Below, one piece after another: positions 27,760-37,700 of a DNA stretch of 64,000 bases (within the stretch, counting starts at the first letter, position 1; the number at the start of each line of letters is the position of its first letter). Both the position numbers and the translations under genes were made by a program. Location: contig NZ_FQWX01000003.1 of assembly GCF_900129815.1 (NCBI RefSeq), forward strand, positions 123,605-187,604. The letters run 5' to 3'. Origin of the DNA: Asaccharospora irregularis DSM 2635. GTDB lineage: Bacteria > Bacillota > Clostridia > Peptostreptococcales > Peptostreptococcaceae. The notes under the pieces are model-generated. The model was not told the DNA's origin. It searched no databases and was given only the letters and a program-made list of their open reading frames with translations.

Positions 27760-28197
27760 GTGGAATATTTAAAAATAATGCTTTTATCAATGGTTCCCTT
27801 TACTGAACTAAGAGGGGCAATACCGATAGGTATAGCAATGGATTTAAATCCAATCGGAGTTTACATAGTAAGTGTAATCGGTTCTACAATAGTGTCTGTA
27901 CCTTTAGTACTTACATTTAGACACATATTGCATTTTTTAAAGACTAAACAGATTTTTGCAAAGTTAGTAATAAAGATAGATAAAAAAGTAAATTCAGGTA
28001 TTAAAAGATTAAAGAATGTATCAATAGTTGGGATAATACTATTTATTGGTATACCATTACCTACAACAGGGACATGGACAGCTTCAGCAGTTGCATCTAT
28101 TCTTAAGATGAGAATAAAAGATACTCTTTTAGGTGCATTGCTTGGAAATATGCTATCTGGTATTATAGTTTCTGCTATCTCATTACATTTGATATAA
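27760..28197 (+). CDS. Small multidrug-export-like membrane protein (COG2426)
   Basis: 145 aa. The start is placed at GTG 27760, six bases after AGGAGG; the in-frame ATG at 27754 directly abuts that site. FTELRGAIPIGIAM at the N-terminus, FIGIPLPTTGTWTASAVASIL and GALLGNMLSGIIVS are the conserved blocks of COG2426. Four or so membrane helices. The family is labelled small multidrug export on thin evidence; the transported substrate is unknown. It is followed after 48 nt by the glycosyltransferase operon. Confidence 0.85.
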   Translation: MEYLKIMLLSMVPFTELRGAIPIGIAMDLNPIGVYIVSVIGSTIVSVPLVLTFRHILHFLKTKQIFAKLVIKIDKKVNSGIKRLKNVSIVGIILFIGIPLPTTGTWTASAVASILKMRIKDTLLGALLGNMLSGIIVSAISLHLI

Positions 28198-28245
28198 AGG
28201 TTTAGTTATAAATTTTCCTATATAGTCTAAAGGAGGCAAATTAGT

Positions 28246-29193
28246 ATGGGAAAATTATCAGTTATTATACCTTCATATAATGAAGAGCAAATGATTTCTA
28301 AAACATCTAATGTAATATCTTCTCTTTTAGAGAATGAACATATCTCTTTTGAGATAATCTTTGTAAATGACGGTTCAAAAGATAATACATGGAAACAGAT
28401 TCAAGAATCATGCAATCAAAACAAAAATATTAAAGGATTTAATTTTTCAAGAAACTTTGGTAAGGAATCTGCTATTTTCGCTGGTCTTAGCTACGCATCA
28501 GGAGACTGTTGTGCTGTAATAGACTGTGACCTTCAACATCCACCCAAAGTTTTAATAGAAATGTATAGAAAATGGGAAGAAGGATATGAGGTTATTGAGG
28601 GCGTAAAGGCATCTAGAGGAAAGGAATGTTTTCTCCACAAAATGTCTGCTAAATGCTTCTACTCTCTTATTAGTTCAGCGACCAATATCGATATGTCAAG
28701 AGCCTCAGACTTTAAGTTATTAGATAAAAAGGCAGTAAGTATACTTAGATCTATGCCAGAAAAACATATTTTTTTCAGAGCTTTATCTTCCTGGGTTGGG
28801 TTTAAAACTACATCAATTGAATTTGATGTTCAAGAGAGAGATTGTGGTGATTCTAAATGGTCTACCATTTCTTTAATAAAATATGCTATTACAAATATAA
28901 CTTCATTTTCAACTGCACCAATGCAGATAGTTACATTAATGGGAATAGTATTCTTAATATTCTCAATTACTTTAGCGGCTCAATCTCTATATAAAAATTT
29001 TACTGGCCAATCATTAGAAGGATTTACAACAGTAATTCTATTATTATTGATAATTGGAAGTATTATAATGCTAAGTCTAGGTATTATAGGGTATTATATA
29101 GCGAAGATATATGAAGAAACTAAAAATCGCCCAAGATTTATAGTTTCCGAATTTGAAAATCATCAAGAACAAATTTACGAAAAGGGTATTTAA
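28246..29193 (+). CDS. GtrB-like family 2 glycosyltransferase (polyprenyl-phosphate type)
   Basis: 315 aa. The catalytic domain shows VIIPSYNEEQMI, FVNDGSKDNT, NFGKESAIFAGLSYASGD, the metal-binding DCDLQHPP and the ...ERDCGDSKWS block. Two C-terminal membrane helices follow (residues about 228-250 and 262-286), as in GtrB/DPM1-like enzymes that load a sugar onto undecaprenyl phosphate at the inner membrane face. AAAGGAGG precedes the ATG. It is first of gtrB-gtrA-membrane protein, with gaps of 2 and 30 nt. Confidence 0.93.
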   Translation: MGKLSVIIPSYNEEQMISKTSNVISSLLENEHISFEIIFVNDGSKDNTWKQIQESCNQNKNIKGFNFSRNFGKESAIFAGLSYASGDCCAVIDCDLQHPPKVLIEMYRKWEEGYEVIEGVKASRGKECFLHKMSAKCFYSLISSATNIDMSRASDFKLLDKKAVSILRSMPEKHIFFRALSSWVGFKTTSIEFDVQERDCGDSKWSTISLIKYAITNITSFSTAPMQIVTLMGIVFLIFSITLAAQSLYKNFTGQSLEGFTTVILLLLIIGSIIMLSLGIIGYYIAKIYEETKNRPRFIVSEFENHQEQIYEKGI

Positions 29194-29195
29194 TT

Positions 29196-29606
29196 ATGGA
29201 AAAAGTATTGTATCTATATAAAAAATATAAAGAAATTTTATTGTACCTGTTTTTTGGAGTGCTTACAACTATAGTTAGTCTTTCAACCTATTATTTTTTC
29301 AGTGAAATATTAGAAATTCATTATCTTATTAGTAATGTTTTTTCTTGGATTTTTGCTGTATTATTTGCATATATAACTAACCGCCTTTGGGTATTTAAAA
29401 GCAAAAATAACGACATAAAATCAATTTTGAAAGAAATGTTTGCTTTTATAAATTGCAGGTTACTATCAGGTGCTATTGATATGGTGGTTATGTTTTTACT
29501 TGTAGATATATTAATTGTAAATTCTATGTATGCAAAACTTATTACACAGATAATTGTAGTTATATTAAATTACATATTTAGTAAGTTAATTGTGTTTAAA
29601 AATTAA
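29196..29606 (+). CDS. GtrA-family membrane protein (lipid-linked sugar flippase type)
   Basis: 136 aa with four membrane helices. YLFFGVLTTIVSLSTYYFF at the start, SWIFAVLFAYITNRLWVFKS in the middle and QIIVVILNYIFSKLIVFKN at the end follow the GtrA pattern, including the NrxWvF motif. GtrA proteins are proposed to flip the polyprenyl-linked sugar made by GtrB. It starts three bases after the GtrB-like gene. Confidence 0.92.
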   Translation: MEKVLYLYKKYKEILLYLFFGVLTTIVSLSTYYFFSEILEIHYLISNVFSWIFAVLFAYITNRLWVFKSKNNDIKSILKEMFAFINCRLLSGAIDMVVMFLLVDILIVNSMYAKLITQIIVVILNYIFSKLIVFKN

Positions 29607-29636
29607 TACTTCGCATTTGAATTTAGGAGGGAGTAA

Positions 29637-31133
29637 ATGAAAAATAAAATATTAAAAAACCCCAGATTTTTTATATCTGTAGCATTGTCCATCTTTTTTG
29701 TATTTTTAATAGCCCAAGTACCATATAGCCATGATGATTGGCAATGGGCAAGCCAAATCAAATGGGAATTAATGCTTAATGGATTTAAAAATTACAACGG
29801 TAGATATTTAGGGAACTTGTTTGAAATACTTATAACAAGAAGTATCTTAGCTAAAAATATTATTTTGGGTTTTGGTATGATTGCTATTATATTGGTAGTA
29901 TATAAGTTTGTAAGTTATGAAGCTAAGGCTAAAGATAAGACTGCACTATTTTTATTATCGTCTATATTATTACTAGCAATACCTAGAGAACTATTTAGGC
30001 AAACCTATTCCTGGATTGCTGCATTTATTAACTTTATACCGCCAGTGATATTAATAATTTTATACCTAATTATTATAAACAATATATTTGATGATAAAAA
30101 GTTTAATTGTTCAGCATTAAAATACCCATTATGGTCGACTTTTCTTATGATACCCTTGGGTATATCAACACAACTTTTCAGTGAACATACTACAGTGTTT
30201 ACTGTTTTGTTGGCAGGTTTTATAGTAGTTTTTACATTTATTAAATATAATAAATTTTGTAAGCTTCAGTTAGTTTACTTAATTTCGACTATAATTGGTG
30301 CTATTATAATGTTTTCTAATGGATCATATTTCAATGCTGCTAACAATACTGATGGATATAAGCAGATATCACTTTCAATTATAAGTATAATAAATTTATA
30401 CTCAACTCAGATATCTGATAACTTGTTTTTAAATAATTATTTATTAAATGCTATACTTGCTATAACATGTATAATAATTATTACAAAACACTTAAATAAA
30501 AATATTGTATTTAATTTAATCGGAAATATTCAAATATTTATACTATCTACCTATATGATATATGGATTTGTTCATAAGGTATATCCTGCTTGGAATATTT
30601 TTACAAACCCCGATAAAACATTGATTTTTAATGCTCTATATTCATTATTATTCTTTGTATGTATTATAAGTGTAATAATTATATATATTAATAATGAAGG
30701 CCTTAGAATGAAGATATTTATGATGTATGGGTCTTCGTTGGCTGTTGCTATGCCATTAGTAATAGCTAATCCAATAGGACCTCGTTGTTTTTATGCATCT
30801 TATGTATTTACTATAATATCTACCCTTCAACTACTAATATATCTATTAAATAACTCAAATATAGAGTTTAATTTATTTAGTTCTATAGCATCAGGTATTT
30901 TAATTATGATATGTGTGTTTTATGCTAGTATGTTTATAGATGTGGGTATTGCCGAAAAAACAAGGGTAGAAACTATAAACAATGGAGTATCTAATGGCGA
31001 AAAATCTATCACTCTTAATAGATTGCCTTATGAAGATTATTACTGGACTACTGTTCCACCTAATGAACATTGGGAATCATTCTTTAAGGAGTTTTACAAT
31101 ATACCTATGGAAACAGAGCTTCATTTTAATTAA
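29637..31133 (+). CDS. Multi-pass membrane protein, DUF6056-like putative glycosyl transferase
   Basis: 498 aa with about 12 hydrophobic segments. The first extracytoplasmic loop holds YSHDDWQWASQIKW and NYNGRYLGNLFEIL; the acidic DD near the first helix and the GRY block resemble the DUF6056/GT-C-like group of GtrC-type sugar transferases. As the third gene after gtrB and gtrA it is the probable enzyme that moves the flipped sugar to a cell-surface polymer. AGGAGGGAG precedes the ATG. Sugar and acceptor are unknown. Confidence 0.75.
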   Translation: MKNKILKNPRFFISVALSIFFVFLIAQVPYSHDDWQWASQIKWELMLNGFKNYNGRYLGNLFEILITRSILAKNIILGFGMIAIILVVYKFVSYEAKAKDKTALFLLSSILLLAIPRELFRQTYSWIAAFINFIPPVILIILYLIIINNIFDDKKFNCSALKYPLWSTFLMIPLGISTQLFSEHTTVFTVLLAGFIVVFTFIKYNKFCKLQLVYLISTIIGAIIMFSNGSYFNAANNTDGYKQISLSIISIINLYSTQISDNLFLNNYLLNAILAITCIIIITKHLNKNIVFNLIGNIQIFILSTYMIYGFVHKVYPAWNIFTNPDKTLIFNALYSLLFFVCIISVIIIYINNEGLRMKIFMMYGSSLAVAMPLVIANPIGPRCFYASYVFTIISTLQLLIYLLNNSNIEFNLFSSIASGILIMICVFYASMFIDVGIAEKTRVETINNGVSNGEKSITLNRLPYEDYYWTTVPPNEHWESFFKEFYNIPMETELHFN

Positions 31134-31159
31134 TTATAAATAATTTTAAAACAAACACC

Positions 31160-31199
31160 AAAGGCTGTAGATAATGATTGATTATTACCTACAGCCTTT
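31160..31199 (+). terminator. Shared terminator between convergent gtr and VWA operons
   Basis: AAAGGCTGTAG pairs perfectly with CTACAGCCTTT, with further partial pairing (ATAAT/ATTAT) inside; T-rich after it on the plus strand. It lies between convergent genes and may work both ways. Confidence 0.8.
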
Positions 31200-31221
31200 T
31201 AATTATTATTCATTTCCATAA

Positions 31222-32640
31222 TTATAGAATCGGAGCCTGGTTATTCATCGAATATCCATCGCTTCTTACATCGCCAACATCTACTGTGTCCTTTTTTATT
31301 TCAACCTTTCCAAGTTTTTTGACTGCACCATAAGGCTGAACTAATGAGAGTTTATCTCCTCTTGCTGATATAACCCATAAAATCTTATATCCTCTAGGTG
31401 TTACTTTTAATCTCTTTTCACCCTTACCATCAGTAAAATACACCAATAAGTTTATATTTTTATTATTAGCATACTCAAAAACTGGGTTAAACTTGGTTGA
31501 ACCTCTTATATTAATTCTATCCTTTATATCCTTTATAGACTTAACTTTGTATACGCGTCTAATTTCGCTGTCACATTCTATAATTGTTATTTCATTGTTG
31601 TAGTTTTTTACTATATTGAGTACTTCTTTAATAGCTTGTTCGAATTCCTCATCACTAATACTTCCACTTATATCAAGTGCGACAGCTATATTTGCCTTAT
31701 GACCTCTAAGTTCACCTCTTAAATCTAGTCGATCTGGTTGTCTTCTATTTCTTCTAGTTATAGTTTTTTTCTTATTGCTTTCAACCGTTCCCATTAACTT
31801 CTTAAGGTATAAATTCCAAGGTAATTCACTTTTAGAATTTTTAAGTGCTGATATAATTCCTCCTAAATAATCTGGTATTTTTCCCTTTTGAGAGTTATTG
31901 ACAACTTTTTCTGTAAATTCTCTAAGAGTTTTTTGTTCTATATCATCAGAATCATCCCAAATATCATGGGTATTTTCCGGATTATATTCAGTTTGTATGT
32001 TTTCATCTTTCATGTTTTTGTCGCTATCATCTTCTTCGCCTTCGTCATCTACCTCTTGTAAATCCAGTTCAGTCTGTATATTTTCTACATAATATTCAAA
32101 GGTTTCATACGGCTCAAGCCTCAAAGAATAAGTATTATTTACAGACTCAAGAGTTGTTGCATAAGGTGGTAGGTTACTTAAGTACTGATTTACTACTATA
32201 TCCATAGCCATATTTATAGCTAATGTACTGTATTTGCCCTTTAACTCTTTTGCTCTTATTAAGTGCATAGATACTACATGAAGAATCTCATGCTTAATTG
32301 TACTTTCCATTTGTCTTATATTAAGGCTTAAGAAAATTATTGGGTTAAAGTATATGATATACTTAGCTCCTTTAAAGTTAACAGCTGTCGGGCTACTTAT
32401 ATCAAACCTTATATCTCTTGACATTTGAAATAAAAAATATCCATAGAAGTTGTCCTTTTCCTCCATAAGACTTAAGCTAACCTTGTCTACAAGTCTAAAA
32501 AATTCAGCCTTAAAATCCTGTGGGATGTCTACTTCAAACTTATCGCCCTTATGGTTTGCCTTTGACATAAGGTAAGTGTCTATAACCATATTTGATTTGT
32601 CGTAGAGTTCTCTTTTTTGTTTATCAAAATAAGTTTCCAT
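31222..32640 (-). CDS. DUF2201-type protein: HExxH metallopeptidase-like plus VWA domain
   Basis: 472 aa. The N-terminal domain has a zinc-protease-like HEILH (117-121) followed by NMAMDIVVNQYL. Residues about 190-235 are an acidic linker. The C-terminal third is a VWA-like domain, VALDISGSISDEEFEQA, with a modified MIDAS DxSxS. The gene follows the MoxR ATPase with a 3-nt gap. MoxR-VWA pairs (for example RavA-ViaA) act as ATPase/adaptor chaperones; this version adds a protease-like domain. It probably remodels or cleaves a target protein; the target is unknown. Confidence 0.88.
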   Translation of the reverse strand: METYFDKQKRELYDKSNMVIDTYLMSKANHKGDKFEVDIPQDFKAEFFRLVDKVSLSLMEEKDNFYGYFLFQMSRDIRFDISSPTAVNFKGAKYIIYFNPIIFLSLNIRQMESTIKHEILHVVSMHLIRAKELKGKYSTLAINMAMDIVVNQYLSNLPPYATTLESVNNTYSLRLEPYETFEYYVENIQTELDLQEVDDEGEEDDSDKNMKDENIQTEYNPENTHDIWDDSDDIEQKTLREFTEKVVNNSQKGKIPDYLGGIISALKNSKSELPWNLYLKKLMGTVESNKKKTITRRNRRQPDRLDLRGELRGHKANIAVALDISGSISDEEFEQAIKEVLNIVKNYNNEITIIECDSEIRRVYKVKSIKDIKDRINIRGSTKFNPVFEYANNKNINLLVYFTDGKGEKRLKVTPRGYKILWVISARGDKLSLVQPYGAVKKLGKVEIKKDTVDVGDVRSDGYSMNNQAPIL

Positions 32641-32643
32641 ATC

Positions 32644-33774
32644 TTATCCCCTTATTAAACTATAAGATTCAAAATATAATTTTACAAACTCTTCATTATC
32701 TATAGACAATTTGTATACTTCAGAATAATTATTTTTTATTTCTTTCATAACTCCGACCATCAAATCCACAGGATATAATTTTAGAAACTCAATAAGTCTA
32801 TTGATATAGCCGTCTAAGCCTGTATTATTATCTTTAATATTTGATTCCAGCCTTTTTAGGATATTCATAGCTGTTAAATAAAGTCTTGTATGGCCTTCGT
32901 TTTTTACTCTGTCTATTACAGAAGGATTTAAATTGTCCCCTAAAAAAACATCTTCATATGACAATAATTGTTTAGAATCTGATTCAACAAAATTTATAAA
33001 CTCCTCTGCAATAACCTTTCCTACATTTCCTCTCAAAACGTTCAAAAATACATTTCTAGGTATTGAATCTTTTTTCTCTTTATAAATCTTATAACTCTTA
33101 GATACTCTTTCATAACTTCTTGGAGTAGCTCTTACGTCTTCTTCATTTACTTTATTAAGATACTCTGGGAATGTGGAGATAAATTCTATAACCTTTTGTT
33201 CAATTCCTTCGCCTATAGCCCAATTTAACCACTGTGTGTGATCACTTTCCATATTAAGCCATACAAATCTATTTTCCTGGGCTGCATCCATATCTACAAC
33301 TTGATAATCAAAATCTGAACCATATTTACTAGATGGGTTCATTGCAGCTAAGATTTTGACATCTTCATGTAGCTTATATCCGTTTATCTCTCTATTTAAA
33401 ATCAGGTTCATAAGCTCTTGTTGGACTGTATGCTCACAACGGTTTATTTCATCAATAAATAAAAGAACAGTTCTTTCTTTAGCTATTTCCTCGTCAATTT
33501 CTCTTAATCTATTGTGAACAGCATATACTGTAGTCTTCTTTTCTATTTCAAATCCATTAGAATCAATAACCTTGTAAGATTCAATTGTAGGAAGGCCTCC
33601 TATTTCACCTTCTTTAAGTAGATTTCCATCTATAACAACTAAACTCCAATTATTTTCCTTAGCAAGCTTTTTTACTAAAGCCGTTTTTCCTATTCCACTT
33701 TCACCAACTACTAGAGGTACCTCGCCAGTAGATAGTACTAAGTCAACGCTTTTTAATGTCTCTATAAAATTCAT
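32644..33774 (-). CDS. MoxR-type AAA+ ATPase
   Basis: 376 aa. Walker A is GESGIGKTA (about residues 24-32), Walker B LLFIDEINRCEHTVQQELMNLI, sensor 1 AAMNPSSKYG, and a later RATPRSYERVSK near the sensor 2 region. This is the MoxR/RavA branch of AAA+. It lies between a repeat protein (12-nt gap) and a metallopeptidase/VWA protein (3-nt gap), all co-directional with good ribosome binding sites, so the three form one unit. GGAGAG precedes the ATG. Confidence 0.93.
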   Translation of the reverse strand: MNFIETLKSVDLVLSTGEVPLVVGESGIGKTALVKKLAKENNWSLVVIDGNLLKEGEIGGLPTIESYKVIDSNGFEIEKKTTVYAVHNRLREIDEEIAKERTVLLFIDEINRCEHTVQQELMNLILNREINGYKLHEDVKILAAMNPSSKYGSDFDYQVVDMDAAQENRFVWLNMESDHTQWLNWAIGEGIEQKVIEFISTFPEYLNKVNEEDVRATPRSYERVSKSYKIYKEKKDSIPRNVFLNVLRGNVGKVIAEEFINFVESDSKQLLSYEDVFLGDNLNPSVIDRVKNEGHTRLYLTAMNILKRLESNIKDNNTGLDGYINRLIEFLKLYPVDLMVGVMKEIKNNYSEVYKLSIDNEEFVKLYFESYSLIRG

Positions 33775-33786
33775 GTTCGCTCTCTC

Positions 33787-34590
33787 CTATATCATATTTA
33801 ATCTTTCATCTACAGCTATTTTTTTTGCCTTTTTACTTCCGTATTTATAAATAAACATTACTTTATCTATTTTTATGGTATCACTATTTATATCTATAAT
33901 ACTACAGTTTAAAAAATCTCTAACATACTTTTCATCTACATCCTCATCTGACAAAACTTCTTTTAGCAATTTTTCTAATTCTTCTTTATTAACCTTTTTT
34001 GCTATATATTTTAGTATTAAAATATTAACCTTTAAAAACTCTAATATTTTATCTTTATTTAAGTCTCTTATAAAACTAATGGCAGCTTCATTATTTTTAA
34101 TAGCTACAATTTGTGCATTATAGCTAGGAGATTTTATATATCTCAATGCACTATAGTTTATTTTTACAGCTTCTATTTGAACACTTTCATAAGGATTTTC
34201 TATATATTTTATTGAATCATAGTTTTTCCTTACCGCTAATAGTTGTAATTCCTCACTAGGTTTTTTTGCATATTGTATTGCCCATCCAGCCTGATTTATA
34301 GCTAGTTTGATTATTTCATCGGTTGGATTTTTGATATGGTCTAGTATTGTCCATCCGTAATCTATTGCCTTTAACATCATATCTCTTGTAGGATTCTCTA
34401 TAAATTTAATCGCCTTAATATTATTGTCTATAGCAAGTTCTTGCATTTCTCTAGTTGGATTTTCTATGTACTCTAGTGTAAGACCATTTTTCTTAATAGC
34501 TAACAATTTCATCTCATCCGTAGGGTTATCTATAGTCGATATAATATTGGGATTGTTTTCTATCATTTTAATAAGTTTTGCTTGTTCCAT
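33787..34590 (-). CDS. Helical repeat protein, seven 22-residue ENPT repeats (DUF4116-like)
   Basis: 267 aa. Residues 21-174 are seven tandem repeats of exactly 22 residues, each beginning [DEK]-[NKS]-P-[TSY] and ending in a Ile/Tyr-rich helix (for example ENPTREMQELAIDNNIKAIKFI, shown here by its ENPT start and KFI end). Residues 180-267 are helical and charged. Such solenoids bind proteins. As first gene of the MoxR-VWA operon it is the natural candidate for the recognition or substrate-binding subunit. GGAAGAAG precedes the ATG. No function is established. Confidence 0.8.
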   Translation of the reverse strand: MEQAKLIKMIENNPNIISTIDNPTDEMKLLAIKKNGLTLEYIENPTREMQELAIDNNIKAIKFIENPTRDMMLKAIDYGWTILDHIKNPTDEIIKLAINQAGWAIQYAKKPSEELQLLAVRKNYDSIKYIENPYESVQIEAVKINYSALRYIKSPSYNAQIVAIKNNEAAISFIRDLNKDKILEFLKVNILILKYIAKKVNKEELEKLLKEVLSDEDVDEKYVRDFLNCSIIDINSDTIKIDKVMFIYKYGSKKAKKIAVDERLNMI

Positions 34591-34716
34591 AATGCTTCTT
34601 CCTTTTTCAATTTTTTTTATATATAATTAATATACTTTTTTATATTAATTCAAACAGAATAATTATAAGCATATTAAAATTTATTTTCCAATTAATCTTA
34701 TTATACATAAAAAATC

Positions 34717-34747
34717 GTCAGGGTTAGATAAGTAATCTAACCCTGAC
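34717..34747 (-). terminator. Intrinsic terminator of the Wadjet operon
   Basis: Perfect 13-bp stem GTCAGGGTTAGAT with ATCTAACCCTGAC, 5-nt loop, followed on the minus strand by GATTTTTTATG. It lies 39 nt past the jetC stop and separates the Wadjet operon from the MoxR-VWA operon. Confidence 0.9.
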
Positions 34748-34785
34748 ATTCAATATATTAAATTTACTCTGTTTTATTCTATTCT

Positions 34786-37700
34786 CTAAATTAAATTAAA
34801 TAAATTTTCTTGTATTACCTCTTCTTCTTTACCTATATTAAATTTATCTATATATACTGATTCATCAACTTTACTTTGCTTAACTTCATTAATGTCAACA
34901 AATTCTTTATTTGAAGTAGTCTTTTCTACTGTCATTAAATATATTTTATTAAACATAGCTCTTATAGATGAATTAGTAACATGTGTGTAAGATATTATCT
35001 GAACTCTAAACTTTTTAGCAAGGTCAAATATTTCCTGTAAAAAATCCTGTTGTGATGTTTCTCCAAAAGGATTGTCCATAAGTAGCACCTTTCCTTTGTA
35101 TTTACTATGATCAATTATTGCCTTTCTATCATACCTTTTGTATTCCATCAATAAAATAGTAATAATAAATGATATACAGAATCTTTGCCCTCCTGTAGTT
35201 TCATTATTTATGTTATTCCATTTTACAATCTCATTTCTATTTATTTCATATTTTATAACTGATATTGGAATTCTCCCTATATTGAGTATCCTATTTAAAA
35301 TATAAAACGTATTTATCTTTTGTTCAACATCACTTAAATTTGCATCTTCAATTATTTCATCTATAAGTATATCTACTAAATTTAAATTATTATCTATTTT
35401 ATCTTGTTTTGGAAGATTAATATTGAATAAAGATTGCCCTTTATGTCTTCCAAGTTTATTAATTATTCTAAACTCTTCTACACAATCCATTATATAATCT
35501 TTAATTTGTCTTATAATTATATTTTTTTCTTTTTTAAGCTGTTCACTGTGTTTTTCTACTTTACTTATCTCTTCTCTTATAACTAATAAGACTATCTCAA
35601 CTTGTTCTATCTGACGATTATAAGCATCCTTATTTACATTTAAACATTCTACAATATTACTGTAATTTTCTTGATATTTATAGTTAAATTCTTTTAATTT
35701 AGATATCATTTCCTCATATTGTTTTATTGATTTATCTATTTCCTCTTTAATAATTTGTAGTTTGTTTTGTAACCTTTTGCTTTCAGTAAATACATTCTGT
35801 GGCTGATATATTATAGCTTTTCCCTGTATCTTATATTTTTGTAAATCTCTTAATTCATCATCAAGTTTTTTCGCATTATTTACATTGTCACTTATAATCT
35901 CTAAAATATCTTTCAAATCTTTTTTTATTTCTTTTTTCCTTTTATTGAATTCAAAATCCTTTATAAATTTAGTCTCTAATGGTTCTTGTCCTTCAAATCG
36001 TCTAAATATATCTGTTTTTTTACTTTTCAATTCACCATTTTTTTCAGATATCATGCCTTGGATTTTTTCTCTATCGGCATTTAATTCATCTATAATTTTA
36101 TTATTTATAGATATTTTATTCTTTAGTTCTTTTTGAGTATCAGAAATAACTATATTTTCATATGAATCAATTGTAATACTAGCTTTATACTCATCTAATT
36201 CATATGAGTAATTTTCTACTTTCTTAATACATCTTGAAATTTCCTCATTTAAATCTTGTATCTCTCTTTCAGTTGGATTCTTACTATATTCATCGTATTT
36301 TATTTCTAGCTCATTTAAACTAAGATCTATTAATTTTTTCGCATTATATGCTTTAAATGAATTTATCTTATTACTTAAACTCTTAATATTCTCTGAAATT
36401 ATGTATCCCTTATGATTTGCTTCTTTTATATTTAATTCAATATACGTTGTTTTTTTATCAAGTTTTTCTTTTTCTCTTTTTATTTCTTCAATATGAGTAG
36501 TTAATTTAACTATTTCAGTTTTATTTTCTACTATTATTTCGTATTTATCCTTTAATTTTTCCAAATCTTTCAGTTTATTAAAATAATAATTTTTACTTTC
36601 TAGTAAACTCTCTTTATTTTGAATAAGTTCTTTTATCTTATCATTATGTCTATTTTTTTCGCTTGTTTTGCTCTTTATCTCATAACTTAAATTTAGTAAC
36701 TCTTCTTCACGCTTTTTGATTTCATTCTCTATATTTAAATCAGAAGCATCAAAATTTATTCCATTTGTCTTTATTATAAACTCATCTAACATATTTTTTT
36801 CAAATTTAGAATCATCCAATTTACTTTGTATTTTTTTGATATAGTCTTTTAATTTGTTTATATCAAATTCTCTTTTTTGTGCATCTAATGAAGATTTATC
36901 AAAGTTACTTAATACATTTAACTTATCACTAATTACTAAATTATTTTGGGATGACACTATGTCACTTTCGATGTCCTCTCTTATTAGTATCGGTGTAGAT
37001 ATTTTTGTCTTGTTTTCTAAATTTATAGTTTTTAGTTTTTGATACTCTTTGTTTGTTATTATTATAGAGTATGGTAGTAACGGATTTTTAGAAATTAGTT
37101 TATTTTTATAATTTATATCACCCTCTAAACTTAATAGATACTTTATTCCTTCAATTGCCTTTATACCCGTTTTATCAAGTTCTAACAGAGTTTCCTCCTC
37201 AAAAATTATATCCTTATAATTTTCTAGGTCGTATAATTTATTTTCAAGTTCTTTTTTATCACCTTCTAAATCTTTTGTTTGAAGGGCTAATTTATTTAAT
37301 TCTTTTTTAAGTTCTAAAATAAGCTTAGCTGAGCTTTCTAACTCATCGCTTATTTCAAATTTTGTTTTTATATTCATATACTCTTCAATAAAACTATCAA
37401 TTAATTTTTTTCTATTTTTTAGTTCCTCAAGTTTTTTACTTTTTTCTTGATTGTTAAGTGTTAAAGAAGATATTATTTCTCCTATTTTTTCTATTTCTTT
37501 ATATAAATTATCTATTTCCTTGGTCTCTAATAGTATATTATCTTCAACTTTATCGCGTTGATTTTCTATACTATTTATATATTTATCAAAGTCTATTACA
37601 TCACCTAAAAAATTTGTTGATATAAAGTTATTAATATCTGGATTATTTTTTTTATAATCATGTATTTCTTTTTCAAAATCAACTTCTAAACTTTTAAATA

